DNA from: BP-133 sp040756995
GTDB lineage: Bacteria; Actinomycetota; Acidimicrobiia; IMCC26256; BP-133
NCBI GenBank assembly: GCA_040756995.1
Contig: JBFLYK010000001.1
Coordinates: 186,001 to 250,000, forward strand
Direction of reading: 5' to 3'
DNA length: 64,000 nucleotides
Shown here: positions 41,903 to 51,576 of the stretch, in pieces
How the letters are laid out: every line of letters begins with the position of its first letter
Position numbering within the stretch: the stretch's first letter is position 1
The notes under the pieces: generated by a model
Seen by the model: the letters and a program-made list of their open reading frames with translations, nothing else
The model's database searches: none
Told to the model about the DNA's origin: nothing
Made by a program: the position numbers and the translations under genes

Positions 41903-42343
41903 ATGTGGCGCAGGCGGAAGGGGGGCGGTGAATCCGACGGCGAGCTGGCCGGTTTGGACACCGGTGTGGGTGACGAGTGTGAGGCCTTCCTGGCCGGCCG
42001 ACTGGCGGCCTATCTGCAGGATCTGGGCCGCCCTGTCCCGGCAGTCGGCTGGTTGAACCAGGTCGTGCACGCCACCCCTCGCGAGCTGTCGCTCCTGGCC
42101 GTTACCGGCGAGGCCTACGCCCTCCAGCCGCGGCTGTGGTGCAGGGCCGTCGGTTACCTCGCCCGCAACCTGCTGGAGCGGGCGCGGGAGACCGGCCGGC
42201 CGATCGAGCAGCTCCAGCGCGAACTGCTGGTGCCGTTGGAGCTCGAGCTCATCGGCGACCCCGCCGCCGCCGACCTCGACTCGGACGACATGACCCGGCT
42301 CACCATGGCCCGCCTCTACGAGCTGCCGGAGCTGTCGACCTGA
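41903..42343 (+). CDS. Conserved-looking helical protein, unknown function
   Basis: 146 residues, mostly amphipathic helices (CEAFLAGRLAAYLQDLGRPV; AVGYLARNLLERARETGRPI; RLTMARLYELPEL), no membrane segment or motif I know. AGGAGGGGAGCG precedes ATG 41903. The DosR-like box upstream links it to the stress set. The 180 bp after it (42344-42522) hold nothing evident. Confidence 0.6.
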   Translation: MWRRRKGGGESDGELAGLDTGVGDECEAFLAGRLAAYLQDLGRPVPAVGWLNQVVHATPRELSLLAVTGEAYALQPRLWCRAVGYLARNLLERARETGRPIEQLQRELLVPLELELIGDPAAADLDSDDMTRLTMARLYELPELST

Positions 42344-42522
42344 CGGAGGGTGTACGCCCTGAACGCGACGTAGGCCGCGCGCTACCGCAGGCGGCGCAGG
42401 TTCCGGCCGAGGTTCTGGCTGGCGGGTGCCAGGCGCATCCGCCAGTCGACGGCCGCACGACGCCGTTCCTGATCGACCTGGACGCCGCCGTGGTTCCCCG
42501 CACAGCACGGCCAGGCGGAGCC

Positions 42523-43323
42523 TCAGAGGCCCGCTCGAGCCTTGGTGACGCGTGTGAGGCAGAACGTGGCGGGCTCGCCGCCGAGCATGGTCGGGGCGAA
42601 GTCTGGATAGCGTCGCCGGATCGCGTCGATCACCGCGCCGTTGGCCGGCTGCCGGGGGTCGAGGCTGTGGAGGACTGTGTCGGCCCACTCGACTTTCGGG
42701 CATGGCTCGCCCCGCAGGACCGGGCAGCCCCCGTCGGCCAGGAACGGGCCGCGGCACGAGGCGAACTCGTACTCGTCGGCGTCGGCCATATGCACGAGGA
42801 ACTCGTGCCAGGTGGGGTCCTCGTCTTCGATGAGGACCCGATGCTTCGAGACGCCGGTAGCCGGTTGGAGGACCGGTCCGTCCGGCGGTGACGTAACGGT
42901 CGGCGTGGCGGCGGCGACTTGTTCGAGGACCGTTCGGGCGGCGTCACGGGCGAGGCCTGCCAGGGTGCGGCGGTCCTTGAGCGAGGCGGCCCAGGCCGGC
43001 TCGTACGAAGCGGTGAGCCGCAGGTGGCTGAGTCCGGGCCCGGCGGGGATCACCTCGAGTTCGCCTTCGAAGCGGGAGAAGTGTGCCTCCCAGCGGAGGA
43101 AGATCGTGCCGACCGGGCGGGCGTCGGGTCGCACCTCGATGTCGAAGCCGATGGGTTGGCCGCGATCCTCGTACGGATGGGCGAACCGCAACAACCGGCG
43201 CAGCGGCCCACCCTCAGCCAAAGACATGCCAACCACCCGCAGGTCTGCGCCGCGTTCGTTCCCGGCCCACCGCCAGAAGTCGAATGGCGAGCCCACCAGG
43301 TCAACAGCGTCCGCGACGTACAT
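42523..43323 (-). CDS. SRPBCC-like N-terminal domain with a Cys-containing C-terminal domain
   Basis: 266 residues. Residues 1-150 look like a START/SRPBCC helix-grip fold (VDLVGSPFDFWRWAGNERGA; LEVIPAGPGLSHLRLTASYE). The rest (HRVLIEDEDPTWHEFLVHMA; SCRGPFLADGGCPVLRGEPC) has three or four cysteines and is unassigned. It may bind a small hydrophobic ligand. A DosR-like box lies 70 bp upstream of ATG 43323. Confidence 0.6.
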   Translation of the reverse strand: MYVADAVDLVGSPFDFWRWAGNERGADLRVVGMSLAEGGPLRRLLRFAHPYEDRGQPIGFDIEVRPDARPVGTIFLRWEAHFSRFEGELEVIPAGPGLSHLRLTASYEPAWAASLKDRRTLAGLARDAARTVLEQVAAATPTVTSPPDGPVLQPATGVSKHRVLIEDEDPTWHEFLVHMADADEYEFASCRGPFLADGGCPVLRGEPCPKVEWADTVLHSLDPRQPANGAVIDAIRRRYPDFAPTMLGGEPATFCLTRVTKARAGL

Positions 43324-43393
43324 GACGACCTCCTCCAGGCGCCGGCCGATACGGCGACATCAACGATGCTGCCCGACACCGCCCGGGCTGAGG

Positions 43394-43409
43394 AGGGCCA
43401 AAGGTCCCA
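43394..43409. promoter_or_regulatory. DosR-like box upstream of 42523-43323
   Basis: AGGGCCAAAGGTCCCA, 70 bp before ATG 43323 and 145 bp before the divergent start at 43555. Confidence 0.6.
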
Positions 43410-43554
43410 TTGATCGGGCCGTTCGCCTCACCGTGCGGCGCTTTCCGGGACACCGACGCCCGACGTCGACGGCCGAACCTGCCGTTCGGCCCTACCGGAT
43501 GCGGTTGAGGCGCGGCAGGCTGGGGGTGTCGCGACGAGAAGGAGTGTGGCTCCG

Positions 43555-43890
43555 ATGACCGATCTCCACGTGTTCCCGCGGGTCCGGTCCGAAGCCGTCT
43601 CGCTGGAGCGCCGTTCCGGTGGCGACCGCCGCCGCGGCGACGACCGGCGTACGGCCGATCTGTGGCGGGAAACCGGCCGGCCGGGCGGATTGGATCTCAG
43701 GAGCGGGGTGGACCGCCGTTGGGGCGGGGAGCGCCGCCGGGGGTTCCGGCCCAGCAAATCGGCGTTGGCCGAGATCGTGACGCCCTGGCAGATCCCGGAG
43801 CCCCGTCGGGAGGGCCAGGAGGGCAATCGGCCGGCGGTGCCCGCCGGGATGACCACCATGGCCCGGGTCGCCGATCTCCTCGGCCGGTAG
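43555..43890 (+). CDS. Arg/Gly-rich protein of unknown function
   Basis: 111 residues: LERRSGGDRRRGDDRRTADL, then SGVDRRWGGERRRGFRPSKS and LAEIVTPWQIPEPRREGQEG. Repeated R-R-x-G-G-x-R-R-R-G elements suggest nucleic-acid or membrane contact; no family known. ATG 43555 has AAGGAG at good spacing (GTG 43546 is too close to it). A truncated homologue lies at 31398. Confidence 0.6.
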   Translation: MTDLHVFPRVRSEAVSLERRSGGDRRRGDDRRTADLWRETGRPGGLDLRSGVDRRWGGERRRGFRPSKSALAEIVTPWQIPEPRREGQEGNRPAVPAGMTTMARVADLLGR

Positions 43891-43953
43891 ACCGGCCCGC
43901 CGGGGGGCGGCGCCTGACCGGCCGCCGGCCGGCACAGGGCACGAATCGGGTCG

Positions 43954-46619
43954 TTACCCGCGGCGATCGTGCGCCGGCAGGTCCCAGCCGGCTGCGTCGG
44001 CTGCGTCGGCGGCGTCGACGACGTCAGCGGTGGGCGGGCGGGGGGTGGGCCTGGCGCGGCGGACACGGAGCTCTTCGACGGCGAGCAGGGACAGCGCGGT
44101 GCCGGCGGACAGCGCCCAATCGCCGGCGGAGAGGGCGGTCGTGTGGAACAGGCCGTTGAGCAGCGCCACGTGGACCGCGGCGATCTGGAGCCCGACGACG
44201 CTGGCGAGCGCCGCCCAGAGGCGCCAGTTCGTGATCGTGTGGCGGGCGAAGATTGATCCGTGGCGGACGTTGAGGGCATTTACGACCTGGAAGAGGACGA
44301 AGGTGGTGAAGGCCAGCGTGGTGGCCCGGGCGCCTTCACCGCCGGCGGCGGAGAAGACGGCCAGGGTGCCGGCGGCCATGACCGTGCCGTGGAGGACGAT
44401 GACCCGCAGGCGCCGGCCGGTGAGGATACCCTCACTCGGGCGGCGCGGCCCGCGGGCCATGGCGTCGGGCGCGGGCGGGTCGACGCCGAGGGCGACGCCG
44501 GGGGGCCCGTCGGTGATCAGGTTGATCCACAGCACGTGGACGGCGTCGAGTGGCCGGGGCAGGCCGAGGAGGACGGCGGCCACCAGGGTGGTGATGGCTC
44601 CGACGTTGGTGGCCAGTTGGAAGCGGACGAACGTGGCGATGTTGTCGTAGATCGCCCGGCCGCGGCGGACGGCGGCCACCACGGTGGCGAAGTTGTCGTC
44701 GGTCAGGACCATGGTGGCCGCCTCCCGGCTGACGGCGGTGCCGGTGCGTCCCATGGCCACGCCGATGTCGGCCCGTTTGAGGGCGGGGGCGTCGTTGACG
44801 CCGTCGCCAGTCATGGCCACCACCTCGCCTCGGGACCGGAGAGCCTCGACGATGCGGACCTTGTGTTCGGGGGCGACCCGGGCGAAGACGCTGATCCGGT
44901 CGATGCGGGCGGCCAGGGCGTCGTCGTCGAGGGCGTCGAGGTCGGCACCGGTGACCACCTCACCGGTGATGCCCAGCTCGGTGGCGATAGCGGCGGCGGT
45001 GGTGGCGTGGTCGCCGGTGATCATCTTGACGGCGATCCCGACCAGGCCGCCGAACCGGAGCCCATGGAGGTAGCCGGCGAGGTCGCCCCCGGGGGAAAAC
45101 GCCGGGCCGGGGATGTCGGCGCTGGCGGCGGCCAAGACCCGGAGGCCGTCGCCGGCCAGGCGTTCCACCTCGGCCAGGACGATGGCCGCCTGGGCCGCCG
45201 GCGGAAGGCTGGTGCGGGGCACCAGGACGTCGGGGGCGCCCTTGGCGTAGAGGAGGACCCGGTGGCCGCCGGCGTGGAAGGTGGCCATGAACCGCCGTGA
45301 GGCGTCGAAGGGCAGCTCGGCCAGGCGGGGATGGCGAGCCGCTTCGGCGTCGGCGTCGACGCCGCCCTTGACCGCCAGGACGATGAGGGCCGCCTCCATG
45401 GGATCGCCGACGACGGTTCCGCCGTCGAGGCGGCTGTCGTTGCACAGCGCCAGTGCTGTCAGCAGCGGGCGCAGGTCGGCGCCGCTACCGTCGGCCGCTT
45501 CGATCACCCCGTCGGTGCGGTAGCCCTCGCCCGTCACCCGGAAGCGGCGTCCTCCGGCCACGACGGCGCGGACCGTCATCTGGTTGAGGGTCAGCGTGCC
45601 GGTCTTGTCGGAGCAGATGACCGTGGTGGCGCCGAGGGTCTCCACCGAAGCGAGCCGCTTGACGATCGCCCCGCCTGCGGCCAGGTGGCGGGCGCCCACG
45701 GCCAGAGTGACGGTGACCACGGCCGGCAGGCCCTCGGGCACCGCGGCTGCGGCCAGCGCCACGGCGTGGACGATCTCGTCGGTGATGGCCCCGCCCCGGG
45801 CGACGCCGAGGGCGAAGACCACGGCCACCGCGGCGCCGGCCACGGCGACGAGCCGGGCGGCGAGCCGGTCGAGCTGGCGCTGGAGGGGGGTCGGCGGCGC
45901 CGGCGCCGTCCAGCGACGAGCCGGGCGGCGAGCCGGTCGAGCTGGCGCTGGAGGGGGGTCGGCGGCGCCGGCGCCGTCCGCAACAGCTCGGCCACCTTTC
46001 CCATGCGGGTCGACATGCCGGTGGCGGTGACGACCAGCTCGCCCCGGCCGCGGGTGACGATGGTGTTCATGAAGCCGGCGCCGGCATCTCCGGCGCCCCC
46101 GGCGACCTTGGCCACCGGAACGGACTCGCCCGTCAGGGTGGACTCGTCGACCTCGACCTCGTGGGCGGCGAGCCAGGACCCGTCGGCCGGGACTCGTCCT
46201 CCGGCTTCGAGGAGCACCACGTCGCCGGGGACGATCTCGGCGGCGTCGACCACAACGGAGTCGCCCCCGCGGCGCACCGTGGCCTGGGCGACCAGCATGG
46301 CCTGGAGCGCTTCCACGCTTCGTTCGGCCTTGCGTTCCTGGATGAACCCGAGCGTGGCGTTGGCCACGACGATCGCGGCAATCACCGCCGCATCGACGGC
46401 CTCGCCGACCGCGGCGGCCAGGACCACCGCCCCGGCCAGCAGGGCCACCAGCGGATTGCGGAACTGGTCGGCGAAGCGAACCCAGCCCGGACGGCGGGGC
46501 GCGTCGCCAAGCCGGTTGGGGCCGGCGGCGACGAGGCGGCGGGCCGCTTCGGCGGGATCGAGACCGGGGTGGAACGAACCCACCCCAGCCCCACGGGTGG
46601 CCTGGATGGGGGTCATCAT
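43954..46619 (-). pseudogene. P-type (P2A) ATPase broken by a 68-bp tandem duplication and an internal deletion
   Basis: Homologous to the intact ATPase at 25495 (CtpF type): DESTLTGES, VPEGLPAVVTVTLAVGAR, ICSDKTGTLTLNQMTV, AMTGDGVNDAPALK, LWINLITDGPPGVALGVDPP. Two lesions: the segment around 45845-45980 is duplicated in tandem with unit 68 bp, shifting the frame; and about 20 residues are missing after FGGLVGI, joining directly to AVKMITGDH, which removes the conserved D-P-P-R hinge. No Mn2+ riboswitch here; a DosR-like box lies upstream instead. GTG 46622 and ATGs 46619/46616 are possible starts. Confidence 0.85.
45845..45980. repeat. 68-bp direct tandem duplication within the ATPase gene
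   Basis: GCGACGAGCCGGGCGGCGAG begins at 45845 and again at 45913; the units are identical through GGCGCCGTCC. 68 is not a multiple of three, so the reading frame is broken. Exact identity implies a recent event or an assembly artefact. Confidence 0.9.
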
Positions 46620-46792
46620 CACCTCGGGAGCCGGGAACGATCAGAACGGGAGGACGGAGCGGGTCAGGCGCGGACCCGACCGCCGGAGTGGACCGAGCCG
46701 GGCCGGTGCTTGCCTCCGGCCACCGCTCGTCTCCGCGGGGCCGTCGCCCTGCGGGTCGCTTCCATGGTCGCGGGCCCGTGGCTTCGGCCGGG

Positions 46793-46808
46793 AGGGGCGA
46801 AGGTCCCG
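46793..46808. promoter_or_regulatory. DosR-like box upstream of the broken ATPase
   Basis: AGGGGCGAAGGTCCCG, 174 bp before ATG 46619. This parallels ctpF control by DosR in mycobacteria. Confidence 0.55.
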
Positions 46809-46839
46809 CGAAACGCGCCGAAGGGCTTGTTTCTGAGCT

Positions 46840-47045
46840 CGACGGCATCACGAGCGGCCCGCCCGGCGGAACACCGAGGGGTTGGCGAAGAACAGCGGGG
46901 AGTCGAATCGGGCGATGACCAGGCCGGGAATCCGCCGGCTGTCGGGGTGGCGAGCCGGTCGTGGTACCCCTTGCGGCCGTCGACTCGGCCAAGCTCCGCC
47001 ATGTACGGCCGCCAGGCGTGGCTGACGAACTCGATGAGCGAGGCG
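46840..47045 (-). pseudogene. First half of a SulP-transporter STAS domain
   Basis: LIEFVSHAWRPYMAELGRVD, GRKGYHDRLATP, then in another frame RIPGLVIARFDSPLFFANPS and VFRRAGR: the linker and first strands of a SulP STAS domain. It stops where the fragment at 31596 begins, so the two halves are complementary pieces of such a gene, now 15 kb apart on opposite strands. Confidence 0.65.
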
Positions 47046-47235
47046 GGCCGACGGCTCGACGTTTCCGGCCGACATGGGGCAATGGAGCACGGCTCGCTGC
47101 TCAACTGCGGAGGTGATTCCGATGACCGGATCGGCCGTCATGGCCCGGACGGCGCGTGACCGGCCTCCGCCTCGCGCCGCTGGATCGGTTGGCGCCGCCG
47201 TGAACGGGCGGGAAGGGTCGCTCGGCTGGTGGCGT

Positions 47236-47250
47236 GGGACTTTCGGCCCT
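47236..47250 (+). promoter_or_regulatory. Best-match DosR-like box
   Basis: GGGACTTTCGGCCCT, an exact fit to the GGGACTTNNGNCCCT form of the DosR motif, 50 bp before GTG 47300. Confidence 0.75.
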
Positions 47251-47299
47251 CAACGCTGGCGGTGGGGGCCGGGCAGGATCTCCTGCGGAGGTGGTTCTG

Positions 47300-47911
47300 G
47301 TGTCCTTCGAGACCTTCGTCATCGTCATGGCGGCCTGCTGGCTGTCGGTCGGCCTCACGCTGTCCCTGGTCATGGGCCGGCGGGGCCACGACGCCTTCTC
47401 CTGGCTCGTCCTCGGCACCCTCTTCGGTCCCCTCGGCGCGATCTCCGCCGCCGAGGCTGGCCGGGGGGAGCATCCCGGTCCTGAGCTGGTGGCCCAGCGG
47501 ACGGCCAGCGGCCCGGGGCCGGTCGACGTCCTCGCCGGCGTCGACGGCTCGCCCGAGAGCCGGGCGGCGCTCCATGCCGCCACCACGCTCCTCGGCCCCC
47601 GTCTCGGGCGCCTGACGCTGGCCACCGTGGTCCCATACGACGGCGGGGCCGACCACGAGCGGACGGCCAGGGCCGCCCTGGAGCACGAGGCCGAGCTGCT
47701 CGGAGGCGGGCCGCGGCTTGAGCTGCTCCACGGCCGCCCGGCGCCGGAGCTGCTGCAGCGAGCCGTCGAGGACGGCTATGACCTCCTCGTCATCGGCAGC
47801 CGCGGCGCCGGAGTGTCGAAGACGCTGCTGGGCAGCACCGCCGCCGACCTGGCCCGGTCGGCCAAGGTCCCCGTGCTGCTGATGGGAGCTGACGGGCCCG
47901 GGGCCGCCTGA
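47300..47911 (+). CDS. Membrane-anchored universal stress protein
   Basis: 203 residues: two hydrophobic helices at the N-terminus (FVIVMAACWLSVGLTLSLVM; FSWLVLGTLFGPLGAISAAE), then a UspA domain (VDVLAGVDGSPESRAALHAA; GSRGAGVSKTLLGSTAADLA). A USP tethered to the membrane is uncommon. GTG 47300 has GGAGGTGG at good spacing; an upstream frame extension has no support. A consensus DosR-like box lies upstream. Confidence 0.82.
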   Translation: MSFETFVIVMAACWLSVGLTLSLVMGRRGHDAFSWLVLGTLFGPLGAISAAEAGRGEHPGPELVAQRTASGPGPVDVLAGVDGSPESRAALHAATTLLGPRLGRLTLATVVPYDGGADHERTARAALEHEAELLGGGPRLELLHGRPAPELLQRAVEDGYDLLVIGSRGAGVSKTLLGSTAADLARSAKVPVLLMGADGPGAA

Positions 47912-47916
47912 CGCCC

Positions 47917-49014
47917 CTACCCCAGCAGGCGGCGTACCTCGCGGGCGATCTCCTGGTCTTCGCGGGCCTGGATGACCAGGACCCGGACCGGGCTGGCGGT
48001 GGTGGCCACGTCGCGGTCGCCTCCGCCGGCGGTGGTGTTGCGTTCCGGGTCGACCGCCACGCCGAGGAAGCCGAGACCGGCGCAGGCGCCGGCCCGGATT
48101 CGGGGTGAATGCTGGCCGACGCCGCCCGTGAACACGAGGGCGTCGACGCCGCCCGTGGCCGCCGCCATGGATGCGATTCCGGCCCTGAGCCGGTGGAGGT
48201 AGACGGCGAGGGCGAGGGCAGCGCGGTCGTCGCCGGAATCGGCGGCCGAGAGCACGGCCCGCATGTCACCCGAGGTGCCGGACAGGCCGGCCAGCCCGGA
48301 CTCGAAGAGCAGGGCCTGCTCCATCTCCTCGACCGGGAGGCCGCTGTGGTGCTGGATCCACAGCAGCAGACCGGGGTCGACGGAGCCGGATCGGGTGGCC
48401 ATCACCAGGCCGTCCAGCGGCGTGAACCCCATGGTGGTGTCGACCGGCGCCCCGCCGGCGACGGCGGCCAGCGAGGCGCCGGCGCCGAGGTGGCAGATGA
48501 CCAGGCGCAGCTCCCCCGGTGGGGCTCCCAGCAGCTCGGGGGCCCGCCGGGTGGCATAGGCGTGGCTCAAGCCGTGGAACCCGAACCGGCGCAGCCCCCA
48601 CCGCTGGATCCAGGGCCAGGGAAGGGCGTAGGTGGCCGCCGCCGCCGGCAGGCCGGCAAAGAAGGCGGTGTCGAAGCACGCCACCACCGGCAGGTCGGGG
48701 CAGGCCCGGCGCACCGCCCGCACGGCGCTGAGCGCCGGCGGGTCGTGGAGCGGGGCGAGGTCAGCCACCTTCGCCAGGCGGTCCTCGACTGCCTGGTCGA
48801 CCAGGACGGCCTGGCGGAAGTCGCGGCCGCCGTGAACGACCCGCACGCCCACCGCGGTGACGTCGGGATGGGCGGACAGGAACGTCGCAATGTCGGCGGA
48901 GTCCAGCCGGCCGGCCGCGACGGCAAGCTCCTGCGCCGTGGTGGTCGTGCCCGCGTCATCCAGCACGTGGAGTTTGAGGCTGCTCGAACCGGGATTGACG
49001 GTGAGGACGGGCAC
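47917..49014 (-). CDS. ackA: Acetate kinase
   Basis: 365 residues with acetokinase signatures VLTVNPGSSSLKLHVLDD and VDTTMGFTPLDGLVMATRSG, catalytic Arg region VGVRVVHGG, and VFTGGVGQHSPRIRAG. It converts acetyl phosphate plus ADP to acetate plus ATP. GTG 49014 lies 11 bases after the phosphoketolase stop, so both form one operon. It is somewhat shorter than the usual 395-400 residues. Confidence 0.94.
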   Translation of the reverse strand: MPVLTVNPGSSSLKLHVLDDAGTTTTAQELAVAAGRLDSADIATFLSAHPDVTAVGVRVVHGGRDFRQAVLVDQAVEDRLAKVADLAPLHDPPALSAVRAVRRACPDLPVVACFDTAFFAGLPAAAATYALPWPWIQRWGLRRFGFHGLSHAYATRRAPELLGAPPGELRLVICHLGAGASLAAVAGGAPVDTTMGFTPLDGLVMATRSGSVDPGLLLWIQHHSGLPVEEMEQALLFESGLAGLSGTSGDMRAVLSAADSGDDRAALALAVYLHRLRAGIASMAAATGGVDALVFTGGVGQHSPRIRAGACAGLGFLGVAVDPERNTTAGGGDRDVATTASPVRVLVIQAREDQEIAREVRRLLG

Positions 49015-49025
49015 GGCGGCTCGGC

Positions 49026-51398
49026 TCAGCCCGGCCACTGCCAGCTGGCCACCTCGGGGATGTCCTCGCCGTGTTCCCTGGTCCAGGCCCGGGCGGCGAA
49101 GCGCTGATCGGCCATGGCTTGCCGCACCGTCGCCGCTTGCGGACCGAGGCCCGGGACGCGGTCGATGACGTCCATGACCAGGTGGAAGCGGTCGAGGTCG
49201 TTGAGCATGACCATGTCGAAGGGGGTGGTGGTCGTCCCCTCCTCCTTGTAGCCCCGGACGTGGAGGTGGGGATGGTTGGCCCGGCGGTAGGCCAGCCGGT
49301 GGATCAGCCAGGGGTAGCCGTGGTAGGCGAAGACGACGGGCACGTCGGGCGGGAAGACGGTGTCGTACTCCCAGTCGGGCAGCCCGTGGGGATGCTCGCG
49401 GTCGGGCTGGAGGCGCATGAGGTCGACCACGTTGACGACCCGGACGGCCAGGCCGGGCAGATGGCGCCGCAGGAGGTCGGCCGCCGCCAGCGTCTCCAGG
49501 GTGGGGACGTCGCCGGCGCAGGTCAGGACCACGTCGGGCCGGCCCGCGTCGTCGGTCGACGCCCATTCCCAGATGCCCACCCCGCGGGCACAATGCAACA
49601 CGGCGTCGTCGATGGCCAGCCACGTCGGGGCCGGCTGCTTGCCGGCCACGATCACGTTGACGTAGTTGCGGCTGCGCAGGCAGTGGTCGGCCACCGACAG
49701 GAGGCAGTTGGCGTCGGGCGGCAGGTAGACCGGCACCACCTCGGCCTTTTTGTTGACCACATGGTCGATGAAGCCGGGATCCTGGTGGGAGAAGCCGTTG
49801 TGGTCCTGGCGCCACACATGGGAGGTGAGCAGGTAGTTGAGCGACGCGATGGACCGGCGCCATTCCAGGTGCCGGCTCACTTTGAGCCACTTGGCATGCT
49901 GGTTGAACATCGAGTCGACGATGTGGGTGAACGCCTCGTAGCAGCTGAACAGCCCGTGGCGCCCGGTCAGGAGGTATCCCTCCAGCCACCCTTGGCAGGT
50001 GTGCTCGGAGAGGATCTCCATGACCCGCCCCTCGGGGGCGAGATGCTCGTCCAGGGGCAGGATGGGGGCGGCCCACTGCTTGGCGGTCGCCTCGTAGACG
50101 GCTCCCAGCCGGTTCGATTCGGTCTCGTCGGGCCCGAAGAGCCGGAAGTTGCGCTGCGGCTCGTTGGCCCGGATCACGTCCCGCAGGAACTGGCCCAGTA
50201 CCCGGGTGGGCTCGGCCACCGTGGCGCCGGGCTGTTTCACCTCGACGGAGTAGTCGGTGAAGTCGGGCAGGTCCAGCTCCCGCAGCAGCAAGCCGCCGTT
50301 GGCGTGGGGGTTCGAACCCATCCGGCGGTTCCCGGCTGGGGCCAGCGCCACCACGTGGGGCGACGGCCGGCCGTCGCCGTCGAAGAGTTCCTCGGGCCGG
50401 TAGCTCCGCATCCACGCTTCCAGGGCGGCCAGCTGCTCGGGGTCGCGGCGGGTCGCGGTCAGCGGCACCTGGTGGGACCGCCACGTCCCTTCCACGGGCC
50501 GCCCGCCGACCTCGGCGGGGCCGGTCCATCCCTTCGGGGTCCGCAGGACCAGCACCGGCCACCGGGGCCGGTCCCGGCTGCCGCCCACCCGGGCGGCGTG
50601 CTGGAGGCGGGCGATCTCGTCGAAGATCTCGTCGAGGGTGGCCGACATGCGGCGGTGCATGGCGGCGGGGTCGTCGCCCTCCACCACGTAGGGGTGGTGT
50701 CCGTAGCCTTCGAGGAGACGGCCGAGCTCGTCGGGGTCGATGCGGGCGAGGACGGTCGGGTTGGCGATCTTCCAGCCGTTCAGGTGGAGGACGGGCAAGA
50801 CGGCGCCGTCGTGGACCGGGTCGAGGAACTTGTTGGAATGCCAGGCGGCGGCCAGCGGCCCGGTCTCGGCTTCGCCGTCGCCGATGACGCAGGCCACCAC
50901 CAGGCCCGGGTTGTCGAAGGCGGCGCCGTAGGCGTGGGCCAGGGCATAGCCCAGCTCGCCGCCTTCATGGATGGAGCCCGGCGTCTCCGGGGCGGCGTGG
51001 CTCGGGATCCCCCCGGGGAAGGAGAACCGGCGGAACAGCTTGCCCATCCCGGCGCTGTCCCGGGTGATCGCCGGGTAGACCTCGCTGTAGCTGCCTTCCA
51101 GCCAGGTGTTGGCCACCATGCCCGGCCCGCCGTGGCCGGGACCGCAGACGTAGATCATGTCCACGTCGCGTTCGGTGATCACCCGGTTGAGGTGGGCGTA
51201 GACGAAGTTGAGCCCCGGGGTGGTGCCCCAGTGGCCCAGCAGCCGGGGTTTGACGTGCTCGGGCCGCAGCGGCTCGGTGAGCAGCGGGTTGTCGAGCAGG
51301 TAGATCTGGCCCACCGAGAGGTAGTTGGCCGCCCGCCACCAGGCGTCGAGCCGGGCGACGTCCTCCTCCGGCAGTTCCTCTCGCTTGGCAGCGGCCAT
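49026..51398 (-). CDS. xfp: Xylulose-5-phosphate/fructose-6-phosphate phosphoketolase
   Basis: 790 residues, full length: LLGHWGTTPGLNFVYAHLNR, TPGSIHEGGELGYALAHAYG, the TPP motif GDGEAETGPLAAAWHSNKF and the C-terminal RGYKEEGTTTTPFDMVMLND. It splits X5P or F6P with phosphate to acetyl phosphate, which AckA (next gene) turns into ATP and acetate. This gives ATP without oxygen, fitting the hypoxia regulon around it. AGGAGGAGGTC precedes ATG 51398. I see no strong DosR-like box directly upstream. Confidence 0.97.
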   Translation of the reverse strand: MAAAKREELPEEDVARLDAWWRAANYLSVGQIYLLDNPLLTEPLRPEHVKPRLLGHWGTTPGLNFVYAHLNRVITERDVDMIYVCGPGHGGPGMVANTWLEGSYSEVYPAITRDSAGMGKLFRRFSFPGGIPSHAAPETPGSIHEGGELGYALAHAYGAAFDNPGLVVACVIGDGEAETGPLAAAWHSNKFLDPVHDGAVLPVLHLNGWKIANPTVLARIDPDELGRLLEGYGHHPYVVEGDDPAAMHRRMSATLDEIFDEIARLQHAARVGGSRDRPRWPVLVLRTPKGWTGPAEVGGRPVEGTWRSHQVPLTATRRDPEQLAALEAWMRSYRPEELFDGDGRPSPHVVALAPAGNRRMGSNPHANGGLLLRELDLPDFTDYSVEVKQPGATVAEPTRVLGQFLRDVIRANEPQRNFRLFGPDETESNRLGAVYEATAKQWAAPILPLDEHLAPEGRVMEILSEHTCQGWLEGYLLTGRHGLFSCYEAFTHIVDSMFNQHAKWLKVSRHLEWRRSIASLNYLLTSHVWRQDHNGFSHQDPGFIDHVVNKKAEVVPVYLPPDANCLLSVADHCLRSRNYVNVIVAGKQPAPTWLAIDDAVLHCARGVGIWEWASTDDAGRPDVVLTCAGDVPTLETLAAADLLRRHLPGLAVRVVNVVDLMRLQPDREHPHGLPDWEYDTVFPPDVPVVFAYHGYPWLIHRLAYRRANHPHLHVRGYKEEGTTTTPFDMVMLNDLDRFHLVMDVIDRVPGLGPQAATVRQAMADQRFAARAWTREHGEDIPEVASWQWPG

Positions 51399-51576
51399 GA
51401 CCTCCTCCTCTCCCCAGCCCTCTCGCGTACCAACTGGAAGAGCCTTCCCGGCTCCGCCCGGGTTGAAGCCCTGGTCGCCCGCCACCGGCCGGCGCGCGAA
51501 CGCGCCGTTCCGGTCAGCAGCCGGGTTTGCGTCTGATCTCCATCAGCCTGTGCCCGTCCACTGACCAAGGCTGCCT

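Noticed and set aside
49071..51536. An 821-codon open frame on the plus strand opposite phosphoketolase
   Set aside because: Antisense shadow of xfp; no recognisable product.
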